This document shows, in pieces, positions 8,696 to 16,377 of a stretch of DNA of 64,000 bases. The position numbers were made by a program, and so were the translations under genes. Numbering within the stretch: the stretch's first letter is position 1; the number at the start of each line of letters is the position of its first letter. The stretch comes from Mycobacterium sp. 050128. Its GTDB lineage: Bacteria; Actinomycetota; Actinomycetes; Mycobacteriales; Mycobacteriaceae. A model generated the notes under the pieces. The model saw only the letters and a list, made by a program, of their open reading frames with translations, had not been told where the DNA came from and searched no databases. Location: positions 124,001-188,000 of the forward strand of contig NZ_JAZGLW010000004.1 of assembly GCF_036409155.1 (NCBI RefSeq), in the 5' to 3' direction.

Positions 8696-8803
8696 CCCAT
8701 ATCGTGACGACCCGCTTCGCCCGGCTTCGCCGCGCTTGCGATCGTCACTCCCATATGGTGACGACCCGCTTCGCCCGGCTTCGCCGCGCTTGCGATCGTC
8801 ACT
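8696..8803. repeat. Two tandem 54-bp repeats between hhyL and hhyE
   Basis: Copies at 8696-8749 and 8750-8803 differ at one base (ATATCG versus ATATGG). Read on the minus strand each copy begins just before a TGA context and ends in ATATGGG. The hhyL stop lies inside the right-hand copy. Unit length is 18 codons and both copies are open in the hhyE frame. The element resembles the small intergenic repeats of mycobacteria that sit at stop/start junctions of operons, but it does not match the MIRU tail seen at 19049-19088. Confidence 0.9.
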
Positions 8804-10598
8804 CCCCGGCGGGTGATTGCGTTGGTGTGTGCACTCTCTCCAGGGTCTTGCCCTTTCCCAGATACATGTGCACACCGCACGGCAGGCAGGGGTCGAAGCT
8901 GCGCACGGTGCGCATGACGTCGATGCCCTTGAAGTTCTCCCGATTGTTCTCCTCGAAAATCGGCTGACCCTGGACCGCGTCCTCGTAGGGGCCCGGCGTG
9001 CCAAAGCTGTCGCGCGGGTTGGCATTCCACGGGGTCGGCGGGTACGGGTGGTAATTCGCGATCTTGCCGTCCCGGATCACCAGGTGGTGGCTCAGCACAC
9101 CGCGCACCGCCTCGGTGAAGCCGCAGCCGATGCCCTCGTCGGGCACCTCGAAGCGCTCCCACGTCTTGGTGCGTCCGGCGCGGATCTCGGCCAGCGCCTT
9201 CTCGGCGAAGTGCAGCGCGCATGCCGCCGCGTAGGCCTGGAAGTAGGTGCGCGCCCGGTCGCGTTCGATCGTGTTGCTGCCGTGCTGCGGGATCTTCCAC
9301 TCGAACTCGACCGGGCCCTTGAGCGCGGTCTTGGGCAGGTTGATCTTGACGCTGTTGCCGGTCGCCTTGACGTAGCCGATGTCGACCAGGCCGGCCAGCG
9401 CCGTCGACCACAGCCGGGCCAGCGGGCCGCCGCCGGTGTCCAGCGCCAGGTGGTCCTTGCCGTCGAACCAGCGCGGCGACATCACCCAGCTGTACTTGCC
9501 GCCCTCCATGTCACGCTTCTGCGGATGCGGGTTGGTGTGCTGGTTCCACGGGTGACGCCGGTCCACCGGGTTGCCCAGCGGATCGGTCTTGACGAACATC
9601 TCCTGGTCGGTCCAGTCGTCGTAATACGAGCTGCCCAACAGGATCCGGATGCCGAGGTTGATGTCGACCAGCGAGTGGGTGACCAGCTTGCCGTCGACCA
9701 CCACACCCGGAGTCACGAACATCGCGTTGCCCCAGCGCTCCATGTCCTTGTAATCGAAGTTGCACACCTCGGGGTCCTGGAAGGAGCCCCAGCATCCGAG
9801 CAGGGTCCGGCGCAGCCCGACCTTCTCGTAGCCGGGCAGCGCGTCGTAGAAGAAGTCGAACAGGTCGTCGTGCATCGGCACGACCTTCTTCATGAACTCG
9901 ACATAGCGCATCAGCCGCGTCATGTAGTCCGTCATCAGCTGAATCGTCGCGACCGTGCCGACCCCGCCCGGGTACAGCGTGGACGGGTGCACGTGGCGAC
10001 CTTCCATGAGGCAGAACATCTCTCGCGTCCACCGGCTCACCGCCAGCGCCTCACGGTAGAACTCGCCGCTGAACGGATTGAGCGAGCGCATGATGTCGGC
10101 GATCGTGCGGTAGCCGTGTGCATCCGCGTGCGGTGCTTGCGTTTTCTCGGCCAGGGAAAGCACGCTCGGATTGGTCTCCGCGACCATCTTCTCGCAGAAG
10201 TCAACGCCGACCAGATTCTCCTGGAAGATGTTGTGGTCGAACATGTATTCCGCGGCCTCACCCAGGTTGACGATCCACTCGCCGAGGTGTGGTGGCTTGA
10301 CGCCGTAGGCCATGTTCTGCGCGTAACAGGAGCAGGTGGCGTGGTTGTCGCCGCAGATGCCGCAGATCCGGCTGGTGATGAAATGGGCGTCGCGCGGATC
10401 CTTGCCCTTCATGAAAATCGAGTAGCCGCGGAAGATCGACGATGTGCTGTGGCACTCGACGACTTCCTTGTTCTCGAAATCGATTTTGGTGTAAATGCCA
10501 AGGCTGCCGACGATCCTGGTGATCGGGTCCCACGCCATCTCGACGAGCTGACCCGGTTCCTTCTTTTCCTCTGTCGGCTTGGGAATGATGGTTGTCAT
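8799..10598 (-). CDS. hhyL: Group 1h [NiFe]-hydrogenase large subunit
   Basis: 599 residues, the catalytic subunit that oxidises H2, including at atmospheric concentrations in mycobacteria. The four Ni-Fe cysteine ligands are present: RICGIC near residue 78 (followed by GDNH) and DPCLPCGVH near the C terminus. About 24 residues follow that His and should be removed by the protease encoded at 4518..5015. No signal peptide or membrane helix, so the enzyme faces the cytoplasm. ATG 10598 lies 72 nt after the hhyS stop. The last codons fall in a tandem repeat (8696..8803). Confidence 0.97.
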   Translation of the reverse strand: MTTIIPKPTEEKKEPGQLVEMAWDPITRIVGSLGIYTKIDFENKEVVECHSTSSIFRGYSIFMKGKDPRDAHFITSRICGICGDNHATCSCYAQNMAYGVKPPHLGEWIVNLGEAAEYMFDHNIFQENLVGVDFCEKMVAETNPSVLSLAEKTQAPHADAHGYRTIADIMRSLNPFSGEFYREALAVSRWTREMFCLMEGRHVHPSTLYPGGVGTVATIQLMTDYMTRLMRYVEFMKKVVPMHDDLFDFFYDALPGYEKVGLRRTLLGCWGSFQDPEVCNFDYKDMERWGNAMFVTPGVVVDGKLVTHSLVDINLGIRILLGSSYYDDWTDQEMFVKTDPLGNPVDRRHPWNQHTNPHPQKRDMEGGKYSWVMSPRWFDGKDHLALDTGGGPLARLWSTALAGLVDIGYVKATGNSVKINLPKTALKGPVEFEWKIPQHGSNTIERDRARTYFQAYAAACALHFAEKALAEIRAGRTKTWERFEVPDEGIGCGFTEAVRGVLSHHLVIRDGKIANYHPYPPTPWNANPRDSFGTPGPYEDAVQGQPIFEENNRENFKGIDVMRTVRSFDPCLPCGVHMYLGKGKTLERVHTPTQSPAGE

Positions 10599-10670
10599 CG
10601 CATTACTGCTCTCTGCCCCAAGGGCTTGTGGCGTGACGATCGCTGAAAAACAAGACGAGCGCGCCGCGAC

Positions 10671-11726
10671 CTACCAGGTGCGGCGTGCCCCACTGACGAG
10701 CTCGGTGCCCTTGTGGCGCCAGCGCGGTTCCTTGTCGACGGTTCGGGCCGTGATACCCCTCAAACTACGAATCACGGACCCGTATAACCCTGACGCAGTG
10801 CTGGAGAGCTTGCCGCCCGGCGGTTCGTCCATGAACGGCATGAACTTGTCGGGGAACCCCGGCATCGTGCACCCGATGCAGATTCCACCGACGTTCGGGC
10901 AACCACCGATTCCGTTGATCCATCCGCGCTTGGGCACATTGCATTTCACCACCGGGCCCCAACAGCCAAGTTTGACAATGCATTTCGGTGATCCGTACTC
11001 CGTCGCGAAATCGCCCTGCTCGTAGTAGCCGGCCCGGTCACACCCCTCGTGCACCGTGTTGCCGAATAACCACTTGGGGCGCAGCGCGTCGTCGAGCGGG
11101 ATCATCGGCGCCTGATCGGTGGCCATGTACAGCAGGTAGGTCAGGGTCTCGGACAGGTTGTCCGGATGGATCGGGCAGCCGGGCACGCACACGATCGGGA
11201 TGCCGGCCTTGCTTTTCCATCCCCAGCCGAGGTAGTCGGGTACGCCCATCGCTCCGGTCGGATTGCCGGCCATCGCGTGGATGCCGCCGTAGGTGGCGCA
11301 GGTCCCGACCGCGACGATCGCGGTGGCCTTGGGCGCCAGCCGGTCGAGCCACTCGCTGGTGGTCATCGGCTGGCCGGTGGCGGGGTCGTTGCCGAACCCA
11401 CACCAGTAGCCCTCGTCCTTGATCTTCTCGTTGGGAATGGATCCCTCGACGACAAGCACGAAAGGTTCTAATTCACCGCGGTCGGCCTTGAAGAACCACT
11501 CGAGGAAGTCGTCCGCGCCCCCGTTGGGTCCGCATTCGAAATCGATCAGGGGCCAGTGCACGGCGACTTTGGGGAGACCGGGCAGAGCTCCGAGAGCGAT
11601 CTCCTCGACGCTGGGTTGGGTAGCGGCAGTCAACGCCACCGAATCACCGTCACAACTGAGGCCCGCGTTGATCCATAGAACATGGATCAGCGTCTCTTCT
11701 GCTTTGACTGCTGCTTCCGTTGGCAT
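10671..11726 (-). CDS. hhyS: Group 1h [NiFe]-hydrogenase small subunit
   Basis: 351 residues carrying the Fe-S relay from the NiFe site. The proximal-cluster motif is CDGD (Cys25, Asp28) where most hydrogenases have CxxC. Cys-to-Asp ligation is known from the actinobacterial-type hydrogenase of Ralstonia (group 1h, formerly group 5). Further ligands are in VGTCATYGG, CVPGCPIHP and the C-terminal cluster of cysteines (KLGCWGP, GGCPNVGGICIGC). No Tat signal and no C-terminal membrane helix, as usual for this group. ATG 11726 follows GGAAAG. First gene downstream of the 300 bp regulatory gap. Confidence 0.97.
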   Translation of the reverse strand: MPTEAAVKAEETLIHVLWINAGLSCDGDSVALTAATQPSVEEIALGALPGLPKVAVHWPLIDFECGPNGGADDFLEWFFKADRGELEPFVLVVEGSIPNEKIKDEGYWCGFGNDPATGQPMTTSEWLDRLAPKATAIVAVGTCATYGGIHAMAGNPTGAMGVPDYLGWGWKSKAGIPIVCVPGCPIHPDNLSETLTYLLYMATDQAPMIPLDDALRPKWLFGNTVHEGCDRAGYYEQGDFATEYGSPKCIVKLGCWGPVVKCNVPKRGWINGIGGCPNVGGICIGCTMPGFPDKFMPFMDEPPGGKLSSTASGLYGSVIRSLRGITARTVDKEPRWRHKGTELVSGARRTW

Positions 11727-11806
11727 GCTGCAGCTTTCCGGGGCCGGGCTGAGGCCCCTGCGCCGCCGGAGTCGACCGTCGGCCCACTTGCGCAGCGCTG
11801 TTTTTG

Positions 11807-11835
11807 GGTCTACTCCCGCCCTCTGGGGTTGTCAA
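11807..11835 (-). promoter_or_regulatory. Putative hhyS promoter (TTGACA-N17-TAGACC)
   Basis: On the minus strand a perfect -35 TTGACA (11830-11835) is followed after exactly 17 nt by TAGACC (11807-11812), one base from TANNNT. Predicted start near 11800, giving a leader of about 75 nt before the hhyS ATG. This is one of the best sigmaA-like promoters in the window. Confidence 0.6.
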
Positions 11836-11859
11836 CGGTTCCTCTTTTTCGGGCAGCTG

Positions 11860-11871
11860 AACACGTGTGTT
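11860..11871. promoter_or_regulatory. Palindrome upstream of the hhyS -35 element
   Basis: AACACGTGTGTT reads AACAC-AC-GTGTT on the minus strand, with a perfect ACACGTGT core. Its centre is about 65 bp upstream of the predicted hhyS start, a usual place for an activator site. Factor unknown. Confidence 0.35.
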
Positions 11872-12028
11872 AGAGACGACGCGGAGTGGTTGATTTGCGC
11901 TGTGCGGCAGCCAATTTCGGCAACCGGCCGCCAACGTCTCGAACCGGTGAGCTTAGCTAAATACTACGAGGTTGAGTAGGCATCGGGAATGGCATTGTCC
12001 TGCGAATGGTTTGCAAGACGTTCACCGG

Positions 12029-12805
12029 TCAGTCCACGACGCCGTCGGCGAACCGTCTCAGCCAACCGAACCAGGCGCCCATGCCGGCGCCGGTGCGCGC
12101 GCTCACCGGCAGAATGGTCGCGGTCGCATTGACCTCGCGGACGTGCGCAATGTAGCGGTCCACCTCCACGTCCAGGTGGGGGATCAGGTCAATCTTGTTG
12201 AGCAACACCACATCCACCGACCTGAACATCACTGGATACTTCAGTGGCTTGTCCTCGCCCTCGGTGACGGAGTAGACCATGGCCTTGGCGTGCTCGCCGA
12301 CGTCGAACTCCGCCGGGCAGACCAGGTTGCCGACGTTCTCGATGATCACCAGGTCCAGTCCGGGGAGGTCGAGGCCGGGCAGCGCGCGATTGACCATGGG
12401 TGCGTCGAGGTGGCATTCACCGCCAAAGCCGTTACTGGTGTTCAGCAGTGACACCTGGGCGCCGCGACCGCTGAGCTTGGCCGCGTCGAGGTCGGTGGCG
12501 ATGTCGCCCTCGATCACCCCGATCGCCAACTGGCCGGCGAGCTCGTCGAGTGTTGCCGCAAGGACGGTCGTTTTTCCCGAGCCCGGCGAGCTCATCAGGT
12601 TGAGCGCGCGGATGCCGTTGCTCTCGAAGGCCGCCCGGTTGGCGCCGGCGCGAACATCGTTCTCGGCGAAGATCGCCTCCAGCACGTCGATGCGTTGCTT
12701 GCCGGTCTCGTAGTGACGGTGATCGCCGTGGTCGTGCTCATGCCGAACGTGATCGTGTCCGTGCGTGTGCCCGGTGCCGTCGTCGTGCCGATGAAATCTA
12801 CCCAT
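12029..12805 (-). CDS. hypB: HypB nickel-insertion GTPase
   Basis: 258 residues. The first 33 residues hold many His (HDHVRHEHDHGDHRH), a nickel-storage or chelation tail. The GTPase core has the P-loop SPGSGKTT near residue 74, GDIATDLDA, the metal-site region GGECHLDA, and the NKID guanine motif. With HypA it delivers nickel to the iron-loaded large subunit. The N-terminal CxxCGC high-affinity Ni motif of enteric HypB is absent. Separated from hypA by 48 nt; the downstream gap carries the hhyS promoter. Confidence 0.96.
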   Translation of the reverse strand: MGRFHRHDDGTGHTHGHDHVRHEHDHGDHRHYETGKQRIDVLEAIFAENDVRAGANRAAFESNGIRALNLMSSPGSGKTTVLAATLDELAGQLAIGVIEGDIATDLDAAKLSGRGAQVSLLNTSNGFGGECHLDAPMVNRALPGLDLPGLDLVIIENVGNLVCPAEFDVGEHAKAMVYSVTEGEDKPLKYPVMFRSVDVVLLNKIDLIPHLDVEVDRYIAHVREVNATATILPVSARTGAGMGAWFGWLRRFADGVVD

Positions 12806-12853
12806 CGCTCAACACCTTTCGATGTGGCATCCGACGCTGCCACGGACCCCTTC

Positions 12854-13189
12854 TCACGAGACGTCCAGCGACGTCACCAGGAACTCGTTGCCGCACACGA
12901 CCTCGACGTCGGAGCTGTCGCAGTGTGGACACCAAATCGACCAGGCCGAGGTGATCTCCGACTGACGGCCGCACGCGCGGCAGCGCACCTGCGCGCCGAC
13001 GCATTCGAGTTCCAGCTCGGCGTCCGGCATGTTCTCCGATTCCCTGACCAGGGTCCAGCAGAACGACAACGAATCGGGGACCACCTGGCGCAGCGCGCCG
13101 ATCCGGACGCGGACCACGTCGACGTGCCGACCGTCGGCATGTGTTTTGACCACGCCGGCGATCGCCTCGCACAGCGAAAGCTCATGCAT
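12854..13189 (-). CDS. hypA: HypA nickel metallochaperone
   Basis: 111 residues, the typical HypA length. The N-terminal MHE supplies the Ni ligands (amino terminus, His2). A zinc site is formed by CRACG and CPHC in the C-terminal half. HypA docks with HypB and the large-subunit precursor. It lies 74 nt downstream of nicT on the same strand, so nickel import and nickel insertion may be co-transcribed. Confidence 0.96.
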   Translation of the reverse strand: MHELSLCEAIAGVVKTHADGRHVDVVRVRIGALRQVVPDSLSFCWTLVRESENMPDAELELECVGAQVRCRACGRQSEITSAWSIWCPHCDSSDVEVVCGNEFLVTSLDVS

Positions 13190-13263
13190 CGCCGGTCACC
13201 GGTATCGGGCGCGCGGCCATGAATTCGTTTCTACACCCGTGCGGCCGCGGACACCCGGTGAAT

Positions 13264-14394
13264 TCAGGGCGTGCTGTCGGCGGGGGTGGTCCACCTGTCC
13301 TCGATGCGGCCATAGCGCCAGACGAGCAGTGCCACCGCCCAGGTGGCCGCGAAGATGCCGACGACGACGAAGCCGACGGTGTTGAGGTCGAGGCCGGCGA
13401 GCCAGTCCCAGAAGGGGCCCCGCCATTGCAGCTGCTCGGTGAACAGGTTGAGCAGTTCGATGCTGCCGATCACCCACGCCACGACGACCGACAAACCGGT
13501 GATGGTGATGTTGTAGTAGATCTTGCGCACCGGGTTGGAAAACGCCCAGCCGTAGGCGAAGTTCATGAACGAGCCGTCGACGGTGTCGAGCAGACACATG
13601 CCGGCGGCGAACAACACCGGCAAACACAGGATCGCGTACCAGGGCAGCCCGGCCGCGGCGCTGGTGCCGGCCAGCACCAGCAGGGCGACCTCGGTGGCGG
13701 TGTCGAAGCCCAGGCCGAACAGCAGGCCGATCGGATACATGTGCCAGGTCTTGGTGATCGAGTGGGTCAACCCGCCCAGAAAGCGGTTGAGAAATCCGCG
13801 GTTGTCCAAGTGCCGTTCCAGTTCGGCGGCATCGGTTTGCGGGTCGTATTCGCCGCGGCGCAAGCGCAGCATCACCCGCAGGATTTCGACCAGCACGATG
13901 AGGTTGAGGATGGCGATTAGGTAGAGGAACACGCCCGAGACGCCGGTGCCGATCAGTCCGGTGTAGTGATGCAGCGCCGAGGAGTCGTCCCGGACCGGCC
14001 CGACGATCGCCTTGGCCCCGATCGCCAGCAGCATCGCCAGGAAGAACACCACGGTGGAGTGGCCCAGCGAGAAGAAGAACCCGACGGCCAGGGGGCGCCG
14101 GCCGTCGCTCATCAGCTTGCGGGTGGTGTTGTCGATGGCGGCGATGTGGTCGGCGTCGAAGGCGTGCCGCAGACCGAGGGCGTAGGCCGTCAGCCCGACG
14201 CCGATGCCAAAGGCCTTGCCGCCCACGCTTAGTCGCGCCGGCTCAACGATCAGCAGCAGGGTGAACCAGCCGATGAGATGCAGCGCGACGATCACCGCGA
14301 GCATGACCCCCAGGCGCGCCCACTCCGCCGTCGTCAGCAAGCCGGACAGCCTGGCTAACCTGGTGCGCGGCGCGGCGAGCTCCGAACCCGGCAT
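13264..14394 (-). CDS. nicT: NicT, NiCoT-family nickel/cobalt permease
   Basis: 376 residues with about eight hydrophobic membrane helices. The family signature RHAFDADHIAAIDN in helix II binds the metal, and LGFDTATEV and GHSTVVFF are also conserved. It supplies Ni2+ to the hydrogenase pathway. It corresponds to Rv2856 of M. tuberculosis, which likewise sits next to mtr. ATG 14394 is chosen; an in-frame GTG three codons upstream (14403) is possible. A Nur-box-like site lies 32 nt upstream of the ATG, between this gene and the divergent Fur-family gene. Confidence 0.95.
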   Translation of the reverse strand: MPGSELAAPRTRLARLSGLLTTAEWARLGVMLAVIVALHLIGWFTLLLIVEPARLSVGGKAFGIGVGLTAYALGLRHAFDADHIAAIDNTTRKLMSDGRRPLAVGFFFSLGHSTVVFFLAMLLAIGAKAIVGPVRDDSSALHHYTGLIGTGVSGVFLYLIAILNLIVLVEILRVMLRLRRGEYDPQTDAAELERHLDNRGFLNRFLGGLTHSITKTWHMYPIGLLFGLGFDTATEVALLVLAGTSAAAGLPWYAILCLPVLFAAGMCLLDTVDGSFMNFAYGWAFSNPVRKIYYNITITGLSVVVAWVIGSIELLNLFTEQLQWRGPFWDWLAGLDLNTVGFVVVGIFAATWAVALLVWRYGRIEDRWTTPADSTP

Positions 14395-14425
14395 TCGATC
14401 CACACTAGGGTCGGGCGCGAACTGG

Positions 14426-14442
14426 ATGCAAGCGAGTTGCAG
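14426..14442. promoter_or_regulatory. Nur-box-like operator between nicT and a Fur-family gene
   Basis: ATGCAA-GCGAG-TTGCAG is a near-perfect inverted repeat of TGCAA/TTGCA half-sites with 5-bp spacing. The Streptomyces coelicolor Nur consensus is recalled as tTGCaa-N5-ttGCAA. Its place between a nickel permease and a Fur-family regulator supports nickel-dependent repression. Confidence 0.6.
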
Positions 14443-14508
14443 GAGGCAGCGGCGACTGTGCGGCGCCCCGGACTGGCAATCCGGGATATCCGGCGCCAGA
14501 CTGGGCGG

Positions 14509-14991
14509 GTGACGTCCAACCCGTCGTCGCTTGATCCCGCGGTCACCGAACGCATCGGCGACTTCCTGCGTGCCCGCGGCTTGCGGCGGATGACCTCGCG
14601 GATCCAGGTACTGGCGGTGCTCGAACCCGTGCACGGACACCTCTGCGTCGCCGAGATTCACCAGCGGGTGCGGGCCAGCCTGCCCGCGGGCGCCCAGCCG
14701 CCCGATGTGGCCACCATCTACCGCACGGTGACCACGCTGGTCGAGCAGGCGGTGTTGCACGCGCTCACCCTCGACGGCGGGATCACGACCTACGGATTGG
14801 CGACCGCCCCGCATCACCACGCGGTATGCACGCAGTGCGGCTCGATCATCGAGGTGCCCGCGGGTCAGCTCAGCTCAGCGCTCGAGCACGCGATGGAGGG
14901 TAGTGCGTTCGCCCTGTCGGAACGGGCCGGGCTGACGCTGCGGGGCCTGTGCCCGCAATGCCAGCAGGGCGAGCCTGCGGCCCGGCGCTGA
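14509..14991 (+). CDS. Fur-family metalloregulator, probable nickel regulator (Nur-like)
   Basis: 160 residues from GTG 14509. N-terminal winged helix (PPDVATIYRTVTTL recognition region), then the metal-sensing domain with the HHHAVCTQCG motif and a second Cys pair, LCPQCQQG, for structural zinc. It is divergent from nicT across a Nur-box-like operator, so nickel sensing is the most economical reading; zinc (Zur) or iron sensing is not excluded by sequence alone. A TTG start at 14437 would place the operator inside the coding region and is less likely. Its stop is 2 nt from the convergent mtr stop. Confidence 0.82.
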   Translation: MTSNPSSLDPAVTERIGDFLRARGLRRMTSRIQVLAVLEPVHGHLCVAEIHQRVRASLPAGAQPPDVATIYRTVTTLVEQAVLHALTLDGGITTYGLATAPHHHAVCTQCGSIIEVPAGQLSSALEHAMEGSAFALSERAGLTLRGLCPQCQQGEPAARR

Positions 14992-14993
14992 GG

Positions 14994-16373
14994 TCAGCGC
15001 AGGCCCAGCAGCGCGTTCTCCACCACTTCGGGCAGCGCCGGGTGGATCCAGTACTGCCCGCGGGCCATCTCCGGGGCGGTCAGCCCGAAGCTCACCGCCT
15101 GGATCAAGGGCTGGATGATCGACGAGGCCTGATGACCCATGATGTGGGCCCCCAGCAGACGCCCGGTGCCGCACTCGCCGATCAGCTTGACGAACCCGGT
15201 GGTGTCCTCCATCGCCCAGCCGTAGGCGACGTCGCCGTAATTCTGGATCTTCACCGAGATCTTGAAACCCTGTGCAATGGCCTCGTTTTCAGTTAGTCCG
15301 ACGTAGGCGATCTGGGGATCGGTGAACACCGCGGACGGCACGAAGCGATGGTCGCTGACCGCCATCGCCGCGGTGTCGTCCCAGTCGCACAGCAGATTGT
15401 GCTGCACCACGCGTGCCTCGTGGTTGGCGACGTGCTTGAGTTGATACTTCGAGGAGACGTCGCCGAGAGCGAAAACCCCACGGGCCGTGGTTCTTTGGTG
15501 CTCATCGACGACGACAAGGCCGTCCTCGACGGCGATGCCGGCCTGCTCGAGGTCGAGTTGATCGGCGTTGGAAACCCGGCCGGTCGCGACCAGCAGTGCA
15601 TCGGCGTTGATGGTGTGGCCGTTGTCGAGGTGCACCGCGACGCCCGGGCCCCGGTTCTCGGCGCTCACGACATTGCAGTGCGTGTGCAGTTCCCATTTGT
15701 TCGACGCGATGCGGGTGAAGCGTTTACACAGGGTGTCATCGCAGTGCCGCAGCAGGGCGGAGCCACGGACCACCAGGGTGACCCGCGAGCCCAGCGACGA
15801 GAAGATATGGGCGAATTCGGCGGACACGAAACCACCCCCGACGATCACCAGATGTTCTGGGAAATCGGCGATTCGCATGATCGTGTCGCTGGTGTAGTAC
15901 TGCGCGCCGCAGTCGAGGATCGCCGGGGGAACCACGGCCCGAGCGCCCGCGGCGATCACCACCTGCTCGGCGGTGAACTCGTCGCCGGCCTCGGTGCGCA
16001 GCAGATAGCCCCCGTCGGCCCGGACCGGACCGAATCGGGTGTGCTGCTTGTACACGTCGATGTTGGGCGCCGAGCCGCGATAGTCCTCACCGCCGACCCC
16101 GATCGGATCGATGCGCCCGAAGACGCGCGAGACGATGTCGTCCCAGCGCACCCGGTCGATGCGTGCGTCGATGCCGTAACGCGATGCCTCGCGGATGGTT
16201 TGGGCGACCTCGGCGGCGTAGACGAACATCTTGGTCGGGATGCAGCCGACGTTGAGGCAGGTGCCCCCGAAGGTGCCCTGCTCGCAGATCGCAACGCGCT
16301 TGTCGGCGAAGCGGTCATCGAGAACGGTGTTGCCCGAGCCGGTTCCGATGATCGCGACGTCGTAGGTCTGCAC
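14994..16373 (-). CDS. mtr: Mycothione reductase
   Basis: 459 residues, class I pyridine nucleotide-disulfide oxidoreductase that reduces mycothione (oxidised mycothiol) with NADPH. FAD loop GTGSGNTV at the N terminus, redox disulfide GGTCLNVGCIPTK near residue 38, NADPH loop GGGFVSAEFAH, and a C-terminal catalytic HPALPE. Corresponds to Rv2855. GTG start 4 nt downstream of the hydrolase gene, so the two share an operon. Converges on the Fur-family gene with a 2-nt gap. Confidence 0.95.
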   Translation of the reverse strand: MQTYDVAIIGTGSGNTVLDDRFADKRVAICEQGTFGGTCLNVGCIPTKMFVYAAEVAQTIREASRYGIDARIDRVRWDDIVSRVFGRIDPIGVGGEDYRGSAPNIDVYKQHTRFGPVRADGGYLLRTEAGDEFTAEQVVIAAGARAVVPPAILDCGAQYYTSDTIMRIADFPEHLVIVGGGFVSAEFAHIFSSLGSRVTLVVRGSALLRHCDDTLCKRFTRIASNKWELHTHCNVVSAENRGPGVAVHLDNGHTINADALLVATGRVSNADQLDLEQAGIAVEDGLVVVDEHQRTTARGVFALGDVSSKYQLKHVANHEARVVQHNLLCDWDDTAAMAVSDHRFVPSAVFTDPQIAYVGLTENEAIAQGFKISVKIQNYGDVAYGWAMEDTTGFVKLIGECGTGRLLGAHIMGHQASSIIQPLIQAVSFGLTAPEMARGQYWIHPALPEVVENALLGLR

Positions 16374-16377
16374 GCCG

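Larger units (their letters stand above)
11727..12028. other. Regulatory gap between hypB and hhyS
   Basis: 302 bp with no coding signal on either strand. It holds a sigma70-type promoter for hhyS (11807-11835), a palindrome upstream of it (11860-11871), an 8-bp palindrome TTAGCTAA at 11953-11960, and a GC-rich 5' leader of about 75 nt. Nothing like a terminator with a U-tract was seen after hypB. Confidence 0.7.

Noticed and set aside
8696..8803. CRISPR or insertion-sequence end
   Set aside because: Only two adjacent copies, no spacer, no terminal inverted repeats or transposase.
8817..10646. 609-codon open frame on the plus strand opposite hhyL and its leader
   Set aside because: Mirror of a conserved GC-rich gene; its translation has no recognisable domain and is rich in Arg, Val and His, as expected for an antisense frame.
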